DNA of 64,000 bases from Tubiluchus corallicola (lineage: Eukaryota; Priapulida; Priapulimorpha; Priapulimorphida; Tubiluchidae). The DNA is taken from contig JAQGDQ010000127.1 of NCBI GenBank assembly GCA_030141605.1, forward strand, positions 250,001-314,000, given 5' to 3'. The translations under genes were made by a program, and so were the position numbers. Positions within the stretch are counted from its first letter, which is position 1. Each line of letters begins with the position of its first letter. Positions 13,020 to 26,800 of the stretch are shown one piece after another. The notes beneath the pieces were generated by a model. It made no database searches and was not told the origin of the DNA. It worked only from the letters and a program-made list of their open reading frames with translations.

Positions 13020-13160
13020 ATAACATAAAGATTGAACAAACCCACAACTGTTGAATTTTGAAACCAAACTTGACGAAAAAAGGAAATTTAAAAAAGTCTT
13101 CATTCTCGCTTACAAGACAAGCATCATGACCACTAGACTACTATGTCGCAATGTAGCATT
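13020..13160 (-). repeat. tRNA-derived SINE-like unit, copy 2
   Basis: Minus-strand reading gives tagtagtctagtggtcatga, a strong tRNA A-box pattern, then a decayed B-box area. Its downstream part (aacccacaactgttg...aaaccaaacttgacg) aligns with copy 1 about 270 bases away. It is more diverged than copy 1. Confidence 0.5.
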
Positions 13161-14779
13161 TAATTCAAACATTACACTTATTTATGTGAAAACTTTTCCA
13201 CTTTAGACGATAGTCGTGGAACTCAATTTACATATAGCTGGCAGTCAATTCAGCATTTAGTTCAAACATGTGATATGCAACTTCACTTCATAATTACTTA
13301 ATCAGCCATGCTAACCAGCGCACGAATTACCAGTTTGATTGCCAAATAAAGGGTAGAATAGTCTTGTAGAGTTTATTACTACATAAAATAACCAATTTAC
13401 TATTTGGTTTAAGGTCCACACAATTTTGCACATTCTATTTGTTCCTGAAAAGTTATGAGAAATATTAATTTCTTTTGATTCAATCTGCTTTAAAAAACTC
13501 CTTGGTTTCAAATCTTCTGTATTACATGATTATGATGCTCAGTTGGTATATATTGATTGTGTGAGAATTCTCATAGGTTAGTTGTGCCTGATAAAGGATT
13601 GGTCAGATAAATCGGGAAAAAGTGTTTTTTTTTCGTGAGTTGGGGAGTTGGCTAGATTGATATGTCATGGCATTTAAGATGTAATCTTCTTGTTGAACCA
13701 TCTATTAAGTTCATTTTTTCTTAATTATTTGGCAGCAAGAGTCTGCATGACAGTGGGCACCTGGTTTGAACATGTCCACATTACCACATCATTGCTTGAA
13801 CCAATGTTAGTTGGATACGAAGTAGTGTAAGGCTGATCTTGCCTGCAACTAATGTAGACGGTTCTTTCAGGCAGTGATTACGTTTCAGGCAGATTGGCCA
13901 TTAACCTGCTGGCTACGATTGTTGCTAGAGCCTGGAGGACAGAGTCAGTGTTTCAGCGAGTTGCAGTTCTTTGGCAAACATGAATCTGGATGTCAACAGG
14001 GATTAGTTTTGGTATCAACATTTACTATGGATGTGTTTGTGGTTAGGATAGTCATCTTCGTTGAACGAGTCAGAATACGTAGATGGCGTGGCAGAAGTAC
14101 TGGAGTGCAGTGAAGGGTTGTAACTATTGTTGTGAATGTCTATTAACATTTCACGCTCGTATTGTATTATAACATTGGTAGGCTGTAGGTTTTGCAAAAC
14201 CATTACACAATGAAGCGACACAGCTGTATGTACTCACGGTATTTTTCAAAGTGAAACCACAATTTAGACAGGGCGTTTAATAGCATGGCTTAATCGAAAT
14301 TTGTCTAATCACAATTAGCAACAGCATTCTTTTTTATCTCAAGCCTATCCATGTGAAAGAATGCCCCCGTTTCTTTGCAGGATTTTCGCTGCCCAGCTAC
14401 ACATGAATTTCTACTTAGCTGCCCTAATGCCAAATATTCTGTGATTCACACAAGGCTACTGAATTTATGAAGCCACTTTCACTTAGTTTATGATTCCAAG
14501 TTAATTAGCAATATAAGCAAGAACCTGACAATTGTGACAAAAGTCAATTGAATTTTAATACCAAATTTTAGATCAGTTATGAATCATGATAAAATGACTT
14601 TAATTAATTGCGTTAATAACAGTTATTGGTTCTAATTTCACTGTTTCCTTCAGTGTGTGTAGACCTATTTCAATAGAAAAGTGAACTTAGTTTAGAGACC
14701 GCTTATCTGTCTCAAATGTAAAGAAACTATTACTATCATCATTATATTATTATTATTTTGCCGTACTTGCCAAGTGCTG

Positions 14780-15059
14780 CAAAAATGTCATTCATTTGAA
14801 TGAACGAGCGGCACCAGGATTATATGTTGGCCAACACTTGTTTATCTCTGCTTATTTCTAGTTTTCTATAACAAAATAATACAGTACCAATAATGTTTAA
14901 TCTGTATCTGGAATTGTTTTTTGGTAAATTAATGGCTTTCAAGCAGATAAAAACTTGGTTGTACAACATTTTCTCAAGTATTTTAGGTAAGCTCTTGACA
15001 AAAGAAACGGATTGAGGCATACAATTTGTTGGTTCATCCGTAGGGCTGCTGAATTTCAA
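14780..15059 (-). mobile_element. LINE reverse transcriptase fragment (fingers domain)
   Basis: Eighty-codon open stretch. It contains SLPKILEKMLYNQVFICLKA followed by INLPKNNSRYR, the decayed equivalent of the conserved LSKIxEKxxYNQLxxxLxxxNLLPxxQSGFR block of CR1/Jockey-type reverse transcriptases. No catalytic motifs remain, so this is a short truncated remnant. Confidence 0.65.
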
Positions 15060-16065
15060 ATAGCTACAATTTATTTTCTACATTGGGTACAAAAGTTATA
15101 GGTAAAATGCTATGCCTAAAAATTGACTTATTATATGTACACTTTTCATATTTGAAGAAGAGTGTGAGGGAAGAATTTAAATCTCATTTGAGGCCTCCAA
15201 AATACCCTTAAATACAGAAAAATGCGTTGGTGGCCTCCAACCCCCCTAGCTGGTTGCATGCATTGTTCCACAACCCACTGCACGTCACTGCTAAAATAAA
15301 TAGTAATAGCATTGTCTCAATTCTGTTCATGTATCAAATAGTGATAGTGCTATCCCAGTATCACTTTCATGCATTGAAGGACTCGACTGGTTGACCGTGG
15401 GCACTACGCTAGCCTATGGTCTTTTGCCATCCCAATTTCCCTAAGAGTATGACACTTAAATTTATACATAAAATAAATATTACTTTTTACCTTACATATT
15501 GCTTTATTAAGTAAGATCCACAAAAATTAAAAAAAAACTCGGTTGTGCCTACTTCTTCTCAGGACCACTTACAATGAATTTTCTAATTTTATTTCCAAGG
15601 TTCCGCCATCATCCATCTACATATATGTAAATGTGGCTTTGTTTAACCCGTTTCGCCATAACTTTTTTACGATGCTTACTCGATCACGTCTACTGTACAC
15701 ACCACTTCCAACTTCCACCATTGAGTATAACAAATTCCATGGGAAATCTTCGCATTAGTCGCAGGGCGATTCAGGCAATTCACATTGGCTATACTAATAT
15801 TTCTCTCAGGCTCATGTATATCCGCATCATACAAGAGCAAGCAAAAAAGAAAACTGCTTCCTGTTACGCAGTTGTACTTACACCTCTAGATTGACCCTAT
15901 AATTTCTCGAAATTTTATCCCTTGTCTGATCTAAACATTGACTCTTACTAATGTGCTCGTGTTTATTGAACATAGATCTTTATTGCATGAATTCTAGGGG
16001 TGGGCATCGAACGTTCGAGTTTGCGATCTTCATGATCTTTGTAAGACCAGTTTTTAATTTTTTCT

Positions 16066-16480
16066 TCAACGTCTCATTCTATCTATTGTAGACATTGAGG
16101 CATTAACATCTATTGCAGTATTCCACCCACTTCTATCTGCAGTTAACAGCATAAGTTCTTCTACTCCTAAAGATAGATTTCGTTGAATTTGTTGAATACC
16201 TTTGTTTATCGTAGCTAATCCAATTGTTTTTGGTTTGCCAACTGGTTTTTTGCAAGGTTTTAAAGCTTCAATTACTGGTGCTTTGACCACTTGGCAAAAT
16301 TAGAAGATGCCCTAGCCATCTTAATCTTCTTGACTTTTGAATTCCAAGGAATTTCTTTCGTTCTACTGTATAAATCTTCATTTTTATTATATATGGCCAT
16401 CTTATCTTTAAAACTTTGCTTAGAAGATTTCTATGAGACTTGTCAATCAGCTTTTTTTGAGTAATTGTTAAACTTTATGT
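16066..16480 (-). mobile_element. LINE reverse transcriptase C-terminal fragment
   Basis: In two frames separated by a shift, the minus strand encodes VLKIRWPYIIKM...IQKSRRLRWLGHLL (about 16305-16410) and then KKPVGKPKT...LGVEELMLLTADRSGWNTAI (16066-16290). This is the typical end of LINE ORF2 proteins: xLxIRWxDxI, RRLRWLGHxxR, then GRPxxxWxD...AxDRxxWRxxV. It is 5'-truncated and frameshifted. Confidence 0.75.
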
Positions 16481-17624
16481 TTCACTGTTGTCCATAATAA
16501 TAATAATGCTGGTAATGTACGCAGTAAATTATCGAAGTCTTATGTTAAGACTTAGTTTCTTCCTAGTTAATATGTTCTTGCATTGAAGAAAAGCACGCAT
16601 TGCTTATTGCTTTCTACTTTTAATGCCGTCTTCGGTTTTTAGAAAAGTGCACATATATTTGCACTTTTTCCAAAACTGATTACCATCTCTAGCAATAATA
16701 TAATATTCTTCTGTATTTCACTGGCTTACTTGAACATTTCTTTTCTCTAGTTTTTTTTGGAAAACCCCTTTTTATTGTGTAGGTTTGAAAATTTGATACA
16801 CTAATCCATCCTATAATATCATCAGCATATTGTTTGATCAGCAAATCGAGTGGTTCATAGGATTCCTAAGCAAGATAGGAGTGGTCCAGAATATGCTGAG
16901 GAAGGTTATCACAGACAGTTTTTGCTGGTAGCTCGAAAACTTGTTTGAAAATTTTTCAATCTTAATTTAAATTTGAAAGACACAAATTCGATTCGATTCG
17001 GATTCGCTTTCTGGTAGAGAATGCTTACCCCTAATGACCACAATAATGCCACGCGAGGTTGCAATACAAAACTGGCTAAGAATAAAACACCTGTTTCGTA
17101 CTGACAACTCGGTTTGGCATAGCTGTCAAACTTGAAAAATTCATTACCGAGAGGCGAGAATTTAAATACGTTCATAATGATCACACGTTAATTGAGGTGA
17201 AAATAACGTGATGTTTATCTAGATCATGTCATTGCCTCGCAAACAGTCACTTCTTACTGATCTTTGTTGGAGCATTTTTGCTTGGAGCTTGCTCGCCACT
17301 GGTGGTGAAATGGATCGAGCTTATCCGCCGGTATCCACAGTTCCACGGTAGGCGGGTAGGGCGGTTTGATCATTACGAAAAGTAACTCGGTGGACTAATG
17401 GACTATATAATATGTACACAGAAAACTACAAAATACAACGAACCAAGAAATATATTAGCAATCTGTCAATAGGAAATTTCCTGAGGAAAACATAATAATT
17501 ATTGCGTTTGTTGGCGCGTCTGATAAGTTGCGACTTATAATCATTATTTTCTTTTGGTAGTTGGTACTTGGTAGTCTCAAAGAATCAACAGAAGTCATGC
17601 TCGTAACAAGAGACCTAAATTGAC

Positions 17625-17640
17625 TGCGCAGTACTGCGCA
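17625..17640. promoter_or_regulatory. NRF1-like palindrome upstream of PPP1R2
   Basis: TGCGCAGTACTGCGCA is a perfect 16-base palindrome made of two TGCGCA half sites, 147 bases upstream of the PPP1R2 ATG. NRF1 binds tandem GCGCA half sites near housekeeping start sites; here the spacing differs from the canonical GCGCATGCGC, so binding is a guess. Confidence 0.4.
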
Positions 17641-17769
17641 ATAAAGCGAGCCAAAGCGTTGATGCCGACAGTTTCATATTCGTGTTATTGTACTAACAAG
17701 TCTTTACAAAATTGTTTAGGTAGTTGTTTCACTGTGACTTTTTGTCGAAAGTAACATCATCGCTGTTAG

Positions 17770-17832
17770 ATGTCTTTGCTTTTGCGATGGCTGAAGAGTT
17801 GCCAAGAAAACAACCGAAAAAAGGAATTTTGA
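17770..17832 (+). promoter_or_regulatory. Overlapping upstream ORF at the PPP1R2 start
   Basis: An ATG at 17770 opens a 20-codon reading frame (starting [10 protein letters not shown]) that runs past the PPP1R2 ATG at 17787 in a different frame and stops at 17832. If the transcript begins upstream of 17770, scanning ribosomes would meet this ATG first, which could lower PPP1R2 translation. The transcript start is unknown. Confidence 0.45.
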
Positions 17833-20800
17833 AAACGTCGTCCAGTTTTGACCATAACGATTCCTTTAAAAGGTAAGTTGCTCACATATTTCTGCGTGTT
17901 CTTGTATATTCAAATGCTGCACGGTCTGCACCTAAAGCCTGATAATAAAGAGACCACTGAGCATATCACACTTCACTTTCCATATACCAGTTATACGACT
18001 ACAGTTACACTTAACAATGATCGGATTATTACCTGTGTACAAGGCTGGCAGTAGGCGTACGTTACGTTATGAAAAAACATTCTTAAAAGTAGGGTACTGA
18101 ATTACGATACGGTATTTTACCAATAGTGCGGTAAGGCACGGAATTACGTATTTACTATACCGTTTCCGTACCATTTTAACTGAACTTCTTGTAACGTTTT
18201 CAATCATTGTTTTGCTCATGGGTGGATTGATGTTTTCCCCTAATTAACACAGGGCATATGCAAACAAAACGGCTAACGATTGGGTGCAAAAGGGACAAGT
18301 TATTTAGAAACGCCATTTGTCATTTTTCCTAAATTACGTTTATTGTTATTTACAAACTGGGCAGATTATTTGCTTCCCACAGTTGACATTTATCATGACA
18401 TAAGTTTATTTAATTATTATTATCATTGTATTGTTGCAAAATAAACTCATTCTCTGCTGTCTTGTTCTATTTCTGTCTATTGTACAAGAATGTACTGCGC
18501 ATCTCAAACTATGCAGATTATTTTGAAACTAGAACATTTCAAAGTATAGTTTAGTGATGAGGAACATTTAGAACATTGCTGATTTATACAAAACAGTAAC
18601 GATTTAATAATTGCAAGTCAATTACGTTAAATTTTTGCTTTGTAAACAAAAGAAATTGAGTAGTACTGGCCTAACACATTATTGCTGCTTGGCCACAGCA
18701 TTTGATAACTATTACAGAAGCAGTTATTGGTTTTGTATATGTACAAATATGTTACTGGGCAGGAAAAGTTAGACTGCTACTTGATGTTTAAGTGTGTGCT
18801 ACATTTTTCTATAAGAACTACATGTAACTTATAGTATTAATTAGTGTTGTATTGCGATTAGTATATAGGTATAAAAGTTTTTAGATAAGACACTATATTT
18901 AATTGACATTAAACTTGTCGCCTGTATTTTTAAAGGTACAAAGTATGGTATTTTTTTATACCGTACAGTACCCTCAGCCTTGCCTGTGTAGGCGTAGTCT
19001 AATTATATATTTATTAAGGCATATAACACTTAAAGTAAGATGTGTTTATATAAGTTAATTCAACTCCGTTCAATTATAATTCAATTTATAACTTATCTTT
19101 TAAACAGTATATGACTTCATACATTCATTAAAAATAGAAAACAGAAACGTTTTCAAGAAATTATAACTGTGCATCACAAACTTAAAGGCAAACCAGACCC
19201 TGTCTTAAACTATATAGGTCATAACAATAATCTCTTAACTAATTAATATGTCTCTAATTTAAGTCGGTGAATGACTGACTGTTTGAATGATTAAATTAAC
19301 TGCTTTTCTGGCACTTAATAGAGGCACTCGTGTGGGTATCAGTTTTGTGCTGCATCGTTTAGATAGAATCACAAAAAATCTAGAAACCCTGCAATACAAG
19401 ATAGTCAAATTTACAAACACTTTTTAATAAAGCTTAATACATAAAAGTTTGCCATTCTTATAACTACTAATTATATCAGTATGTGAATGGAAGATATCAC
19501 TAATGAAAAATATAAAAATGAAAGAACATCATAGGAGAGAAAACAGCAAAGTCAAATTGAAAGACATAGCCTCAGAATTCTGGCAAAGTTTTTATTTCAG
19601 CAAAATGGGGCATGAAATTGATCAGAAAATGAAATGTAAATTCTGCAAATGCCTTTATTTGAATATATCATAATTTTATTTAAGTTATAATGATGAGTTA
19701 CAATAAAAAAGTTCACATTTAATTGTCTCACAATACCTGTGCCAACCGCTGTAAGCTAACCAAATGTTTGCATAAAGTAGTGCTACTGTGAAGTAAGATG
19801 TAGTTCCTACAAAAATACTTCACCATGGTTTTCTCACACTTTTTATTCTTGGCCTTCTATGACTTATCAAAAAATCCTTGTTTACATGTTGTTGTGCTTT
19901 TCATTAAGCTGCATTTCCTCTGTAAGTTGTTTCTAGCATTCTCCATTTCACGTGTATTCATTCAAGTCACTTAACATTTCATAAATGGTACAATAAACAG
20001 GACATAGAAACTAATTACCAACTTCTACAAACATCCCTTCTATTCTTCATAATTACCCAACTTCACTTTGACTTTTTTGTCATTTAAGATCATGTGGTCT
20101 AGTGATTTAGCAAGAACAAAATTGCGTTATAATTATATGATCTAATGTTTGGTTGTGGACTTGTGGTTGTAGATGCACTGTAGTCGTTTGTTTAATTTTC
20201 AGCATGATCATTTTTGTTCTTACAATTCTGAAAAGACACCAAATGATATAAATGGTTGTCACCTCATCTCTTGTGTTAATCAATATTTTTAATTTATTTG
20301 GTAGGCAGGCACAACATCAAAATGCCATAATGAGGAACTCATCTAATAAAGTTGGCGAGGCTTCCTTTGTAATCCTTGTCCTACCCTTAGCTATTTTGGA
20401 TGCATTTTTATAATATTGTATAATATGCAATGTGGATTACATATGGGGCAATGTAGATTAGAAACCAAGAGCTCTGAGCATTTCTCAGGCATTGGAATTA
20501 AATATTTTGTCTAGCTTTTTTTGCCAATGGCATGTCTAAATGATAAGATAAACTGTAGCTTGAATAGCTGCAATTTAAATCAATTGTCTTATGTACATCC
20601 ATTAAACATTATAAATTCTCAAATTTGTTTTTTTGCAAAATTCTGCTCACTGCTTTCTTTGCTTTTTCGGTATCTATTTCATTTCATCACACGTTGATTT
20701 TCGGTTTATTGATGATGTACTTAAATTTCAATTTCAAGTTATATGTAATAACTAACTGAACTGTTCTTGTTTTCAGTAGTTTTGTAACTGCACGCATACA

Positions 20801-23800
20801 AACAAACAAACAAAGAACTGTTGATTTCACGCATATTTTCTACTATAATTAGCATCTTCCCACTTTTTTTAAACTGCGTGGTGTAATTATATCCATGTAA
20901 AAATCAGCATGTAGCATAAAAATTTATAATGGAATAGCTAGAATTATATTATTTAGCACCAGTAATTGAATTAGTTTATTTAATCATTAATTATTTTAGT
21001 GGAGTAAAGAATACTCTGCTTTTGATCTTTGAGTGAAACTGATTGAAAATTATTAAAGTTGCTTGGCAATTGTCCTACTTTAATAAAACTCTTTGATGTT
21101 GAATGAAACCAAGACTGTGCCACACTTACATGTCACTTATGTGTTATTTGTTATTTCTTGAACCATGCTAGGAATATTATTGATCTCTGCAGCATTTAAT
21201 GGTAGTGTGGCATCAGTTAGGTATAACTGTGATCCATCAGCAACACAGTGTATTCACTTCAACTTCTATGCCTCTGTACTACCCTTGATACATGTAAATA
21301 TCTGATAGTTTTGAAATTGGGATAAATTCAATATCTCTAATTGATAACCAATAAGTTGATTAATAAATAAATTGATAAACTGATTACCAATAAATACCTG
21401 AATTTCTGCCATTTCAGCAAGACCAAGTGGGTTATATATTATGTTTATGTAACATTGTTTTCTATCTGCCCTGCCACTCAGTACTAGAACATTTTATGTA
21501 TTGACAGTATTGTGTTCTTTCTTGGGTGGATTCTGTGTTTAATTAGTGAACGTTTAATCGTTTCAAAATGCAAAAAAACATTTTTTCTGCTTTTTTGTTT
21601 TACTTCCTGTCTGAAGATAATTGCTAGTAATGGGGTGAAGTGTCTTGTATCTCTATTTGGGGATCTTTTTATTATTTTAATTATCATCCAAAGATTAATT
21701 TGTTAATTTAGTTAGCTTAGCTCGCAGCTACCAGGATGGATAGTTGTCTGCTGTTGTGCTGCAAATTAATTTATCTGGTGGCACAACAATAAGGTACAAC
21801 AATATTCTAATTCTTGTCAGCTGAAAAGGAAAGGTTATCGATTCTGTCAATTTCATAGACCTTGTTAGCGTAGGCATGTTCACGTGCTATGCGTAGTATG
21901 TTGAGAATTTCTGCTTCTGAACGAAGCACACACCTTTCAAAATGAAGCTGACTCCGATCGATAATGACCGTAAAGCAGCTGAATATATACCTATATATAT
22001 AATATATAACCTTATTTCTATGATTACTGTTTATTGACTTCCATAGTTTTCTGTTTGGGCACCGCTGAACTGACCCTATATATAATATATAACCTTATTT
22101 CTATGATTACTGTTTATTGACTTCCATAGTTTTCTGTTTGGGCACCGCTGAACTGAAACAAATTGGAAACAATCGAAAAATTTGTTTGAAATTTTAAAAT
22201 GTGGTCTGCCAGACTAAGCCCATACTTGAAAAACTCAAATATTTGCGTTTGAGCTCGTCTCTAACATATTGTCTTGCCCCAGTCCACTCCAAAACGAAAT
22301 TAAAACAAAGCGAAGCTGTTCTAAGTACCTCAAGTGTCCACGTATATATGTAGCCATTCAATTCAAAATTCAGTTCAACGCCATGCGATAATTGCATAAA
22401 AAATGGTCACTTTACCTTTTAATGTAAACTAAATTAATGAAGATTTGAAATCGTTCTGAAAATTCCGTCAAAACTGCAGTGTTTCGGCTGGTTGTCAGTA
22501 CATCAAGAATCGATCATCCAGCTACTGTGGATTCTTCTCGCAGGGTAAACGTCGTGAGGGCTTTGAGCTTTACTTTACTTGCCGACAAAGCTTTCTGTCC
22601 CATTAAAGTGACAAACTTTTAACATGAATTGATTGCTACTTCTTAGATTTTAATTAGGAAATGTGCAAGTTGAGTAAGACAGTTCTAATGCATTTTTACG
22701 AACGTCGCGAGACGCGCCATCTGCGTGTGATTAACTTAAAGGTGTTTACTTATTGATGTTGGTGGGGAGTTGTATTTAATTGAACTGTTATAAGTACTCT
22801 GATGTTTTGGAATGAGGATGGAGCTCTAAAGTGGTGAAAACCGTTCAAGTATTCTTTGTAGATTGTGATTTTCAAGCTTCCACGACAGCGATCATTTGAA
22901 AATCACAAACACCAAACCGCGGGCCAATTCGTGTTTAGATGACATTCGCGTGAAATTTCCAAGTTCGAACGAGACAAGTTCAACTCGTGTAGTCTCTGAT
23001 ATATTGTTATCATAACTTTTAAGTTAAAAGCAAAAATTTGAAATCGAGTTAAGCAAAGTTCTCGTTCTTGAACCCACTGGCTTCTGCGCATACAAAAGAC
23101 TCTTGGTTTTAACCCCAAAAGCTGGCTAGAACGGGGAGCCGACTGACGCTGATTCAGTGAGAAAAGGGGGTTAAAAGATGTTAGAGTTATGTTACTGTAA
23201 ACGTATGATAATCATGCTCACATTTATATCAATACTGACCCATCAACACTGTAGGGTTTGGTTGAAAAGTTTTTAGTATTTTTTCTATACATTTCGACAT
23301 GTCGTAGATGAAAGGGCAATACTGAATGGCTTGGCCGACTCAATGTTGATGGTTACAGCGAGACTGAAACCTGGCTCGTTTTCAAGGCTATACCTTTAAG
23401 ATAAGCCACTAAGCCGCAAATGTACGGTAGCCATGTTCGGAAGTAGATACATTCTCTGTTTAGACATCCAGAATCACTATGGTGACTCGGTGAGTGAAAC
23501 CACCCAGAGTATTGAAGACAGTCATTCATCCATTAACTGACCATCCTTGACGTCGCTTACTTCGCGTGACCCGCTCGGCTGTTCATCCGCCACCCGGCGC
23601 AAGCCCTGGCATAAAATAAGGAAAAATCCATTAATTTGTGACTGCAATCTGCAGGCGCTCATCGTAGAACAAGTTACAGCAGCTAACGTCCTCGCCTCAA
23701 TTCATTCAAGTAAGTAACACCCTCGCCTCAATCCATTTGAAGCGAAAATGGCTCTGGGTCTGTAGTGCCTGACTGACTGCTTGCTACCGTCGACGTCATT

Positions 23801-26800
23801 TCACTTTCGTAAGGCCTTTATGTTCTCTTATTCAGACAGAGCAGCACATTTGCGGAAATACGATAAGCTACTCTGTTAAGCTTGATATTTCTAGGAAGCC
23901 GCTCATCGTCACTTATCAAGTTCAAGCAGTTCTTCACTCTCAGTATGCATCTTGTCATTTGTCATTTTGATCTATGAACCAAGTTCAGAATGTCAGGCTG
24001 TATGGTGCAGATTTCTCTGTTCTGCTGCTGCTGCTTTGGCTTTCTGAAGCGAATCCGTTTGTGTTTACATTTTCTTTTAGAAGCCTTAGCTAGTTTGTTG
24101 GAAAATTTGCCTGCCAGTAAAAGAAAACACATTCTCAAAAATGAAGCTTTAAATCGCAGAGCTTTCATGATGTATTCGATGCTTAGGTTTTGATGAAAGA
24201 TAAGATAAGAATATTTATTTTACAATTCATAGAAACCATTATATATATATGAGAATTGAACTTCGCTTATGTTGTCTTAGATCAACATGATCTAATTTGT
24301 ATTGAGATCAATTTTGTATATATATATATATACATGAGAATTCAACTTCTTACATATATACATATGAGTGTGTGTGTGCGTGTGTAGTTGCATTCTTATA
24401 TATATTTACAGAGAGAGATCAAGCACCTATTTCAAATTTTTTGTAACACTTGGTGGAATAACGTAAGTTTTCGTTTGTAAATTAGAGATTTTTACCCAGC
24501 AACCAGTAAAATTCTTAGTGGCTCATTTTGCTAATTAATGTTTGTTAATAACAATTATAATTCGGTCTAATAATTATTGTTTCACCTAGATTAGTTTCAC
24601 TAATCAAAGTCCCTAGATTTGGCACAAATTAATAATTCAGTGGCACTTTTTCAGCTGCACTGTTGGTTATTTTTGCAGATAATTGAAATTTTTCAAGCGA
24701 GGAAACTTCCTATTAATGTGCTGTCATGAGACTCATGGACACACTAATATATAAATGCATACGCAAAATGCCACAGTATATATGTGTGCAGTGATTTGCC
24801 TCAACTGTCAAGACTGCACGCGAATTGCAGGCAGTTTTCCGACTTCAGGTCTTGACATTTTGCTTGCTAAGCAGGAAGATTGCTTGGCAAACAGAAGCCA
24901 AGTTTTCGATCAATATGTCCGAAATAGGTTTGCCGTACATTATTTCTGTGCAATCATACTTGTGTTTCGTGGAGATTAAAGAAAATTGCTTTTTGGTAGA
25001 GCGAATTCCCCCATTTTGTAGGCTTGTACACCGTGCATAGTGGACTTGTAATCTTGTCTTGTTTTTTAACTATTCGTTTACTATAGACGCCGAAAATCGA
25101 TATATTTAGAAGCCTAATCGCCATGTAATTCGTTTTGCACACCTACTTAAAGCAAAACCGGTCCCATTCTTAAATTATAGTCAAAACAACTTACTGTTTA
25201 AAATTTTAAGAAGAAACACACTATTTTGTCAAAAATGACTTACGTGAAAGAATTATTACCGTACAATCGCATTTCCACGTCCACGCCGTCAGTTCTTCGC
25301 TATTACATGCATTTCGCCATTCGCTAGTTAGACGAGTGCTATCGCCTGCATTTCGGAAACGCGTTGCACAAAAAAGAAGGTGCTGTACCTCAGTTATTTC
25401 AGAGGTGTTCATTTGTGACGAACTGCACATGTTTGACAGCTCATGCGTGAACACAGCGACAAATTTGAAATTTGAATTTTTATCTTAAAATTTGCCGAGT
25501 TTTAGTACAAGACATTGAATCTCTTACAGTAGTGCTGTACTTCAATTTTCACTTTGACAAACACGTGCAACACGCTCATGGAATGTTTTGCTGTTGAAAA
25601 TTATGTTCGTTTGTGATGTCATCAATAGTTGGGCTCGCCCCCTCCCGTTAATTAAGATTTTAATCTATTATTTATCAATCAGAAACGCTTTTCCAGTATT
25701 ATTGGTCTTTAAATGTATACTTTTTACCGTGCTTGAAAATGGACATGGTAGTATATGAAAAATCATCCTGTCTTCCTTTAACAGGCTTGAGACTTCAATA
25801 GGCGCTAAATGTGTTTTGACAAGTCGTCTGGGCCCATAACCTTTAATCCGTAACTGGTTTAGCGTCAGCAGTCAACAGCAATGTGGCCGCTGTGGCGCAT
25901 TCTTCCTATTGCAAACAGGGAAAATGCAAATCCATAAACTTTCCATGGCGATTTGCTTTATTTTCTGTATTCTTTCCGATTAAAAATGTGATTATATGCT
26001 TTACAATTGATGTACAGTGTTGTACACATAGAATTTGATCATTTTAGTGAAGCATTGTTGCAATTTTAGTGAAGCAGTAATAAATGATTAAGTAGCCAAT
26101 TTCCACAAATTTTTTTGGCATAAACCCACAAGGACAAACCACATCCATTACAATGCAGTACGCAACCCACATCACACCACACCACTCTACTCGCAACACG
26201 CCACCCATATCACACTGTTATACGTCACACCATACCACTCCACCATACCACACAAGCTGCACCATACCATTACACACTCACCACACCAAACACACCATAC
26301 CATATCTACCACCCACACCTACCACACCACACTATGCACATCATGCCATCTACATCACACTCACCACACCCGGCACGCGCCCACCATAATCATGATGATG
26401 ATGACGATGACGATGACGACATCAACAACACCAACCTCAACAGCATAGCAGCATAGTGAAACCATGCAAAACAGTTTGCACAAAATTGAAATCGTGTGAC
26501 AAATGCTATTAATAGACCCATCCACTAATGTTCAATAATGAATGGACTTTCTACAAAATTTTGCTCACTTCTTCTCTGATGATAATAGGCGAACAGATAT
26601 AACATGTACAATCTATAATACATTAGAAGGGCTGGTGAAGACAATGCCTGGAACAAACACGAAATTTCCCAAACTCAAGGGCAACGGATGTTCCAAATAG
26701 CGTGCAGCAAGGGGCGTTGAGAATTTCAATATATACCCTTCCCGTTTCGTCCAGTGAACATCTCACCTAACAAAATTTCTTCCATTTGTAGACCATTTCT

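Larger units (their letters stand above)
12094..17786. other. Intergenic region between SLC52A and PPP1R2, repeat-rich
   Basis: 5.7 kb between divergently transcribed genes. It contains two SINE-like units (12745-12895, 13020-13160), two LINE reverse transcriptase relics on the minus strand (14780-15059, 16066-16480) and, near its right end, the PPP1R2 promoter. No conserved host gene was recognised. Short ORFs at 13874-14113 and 15543-15894 match nothing known to me. Confidence 0.6.

Noticed and set aside
15990-17030. Possible hAT-like element bounded by taggggtgggcat and atgcttacccct
   Set aside because: The ends are suggestive inverted repeats, but flanking octamers differ and the match is under 15 bases, so boundaries could be chance.
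26155-26390. CACACC array considered as a CRISPR or satellite array
   Set aside because: Units are short, irregular and without spacers; it is an ordinary degenerate simple repeat.
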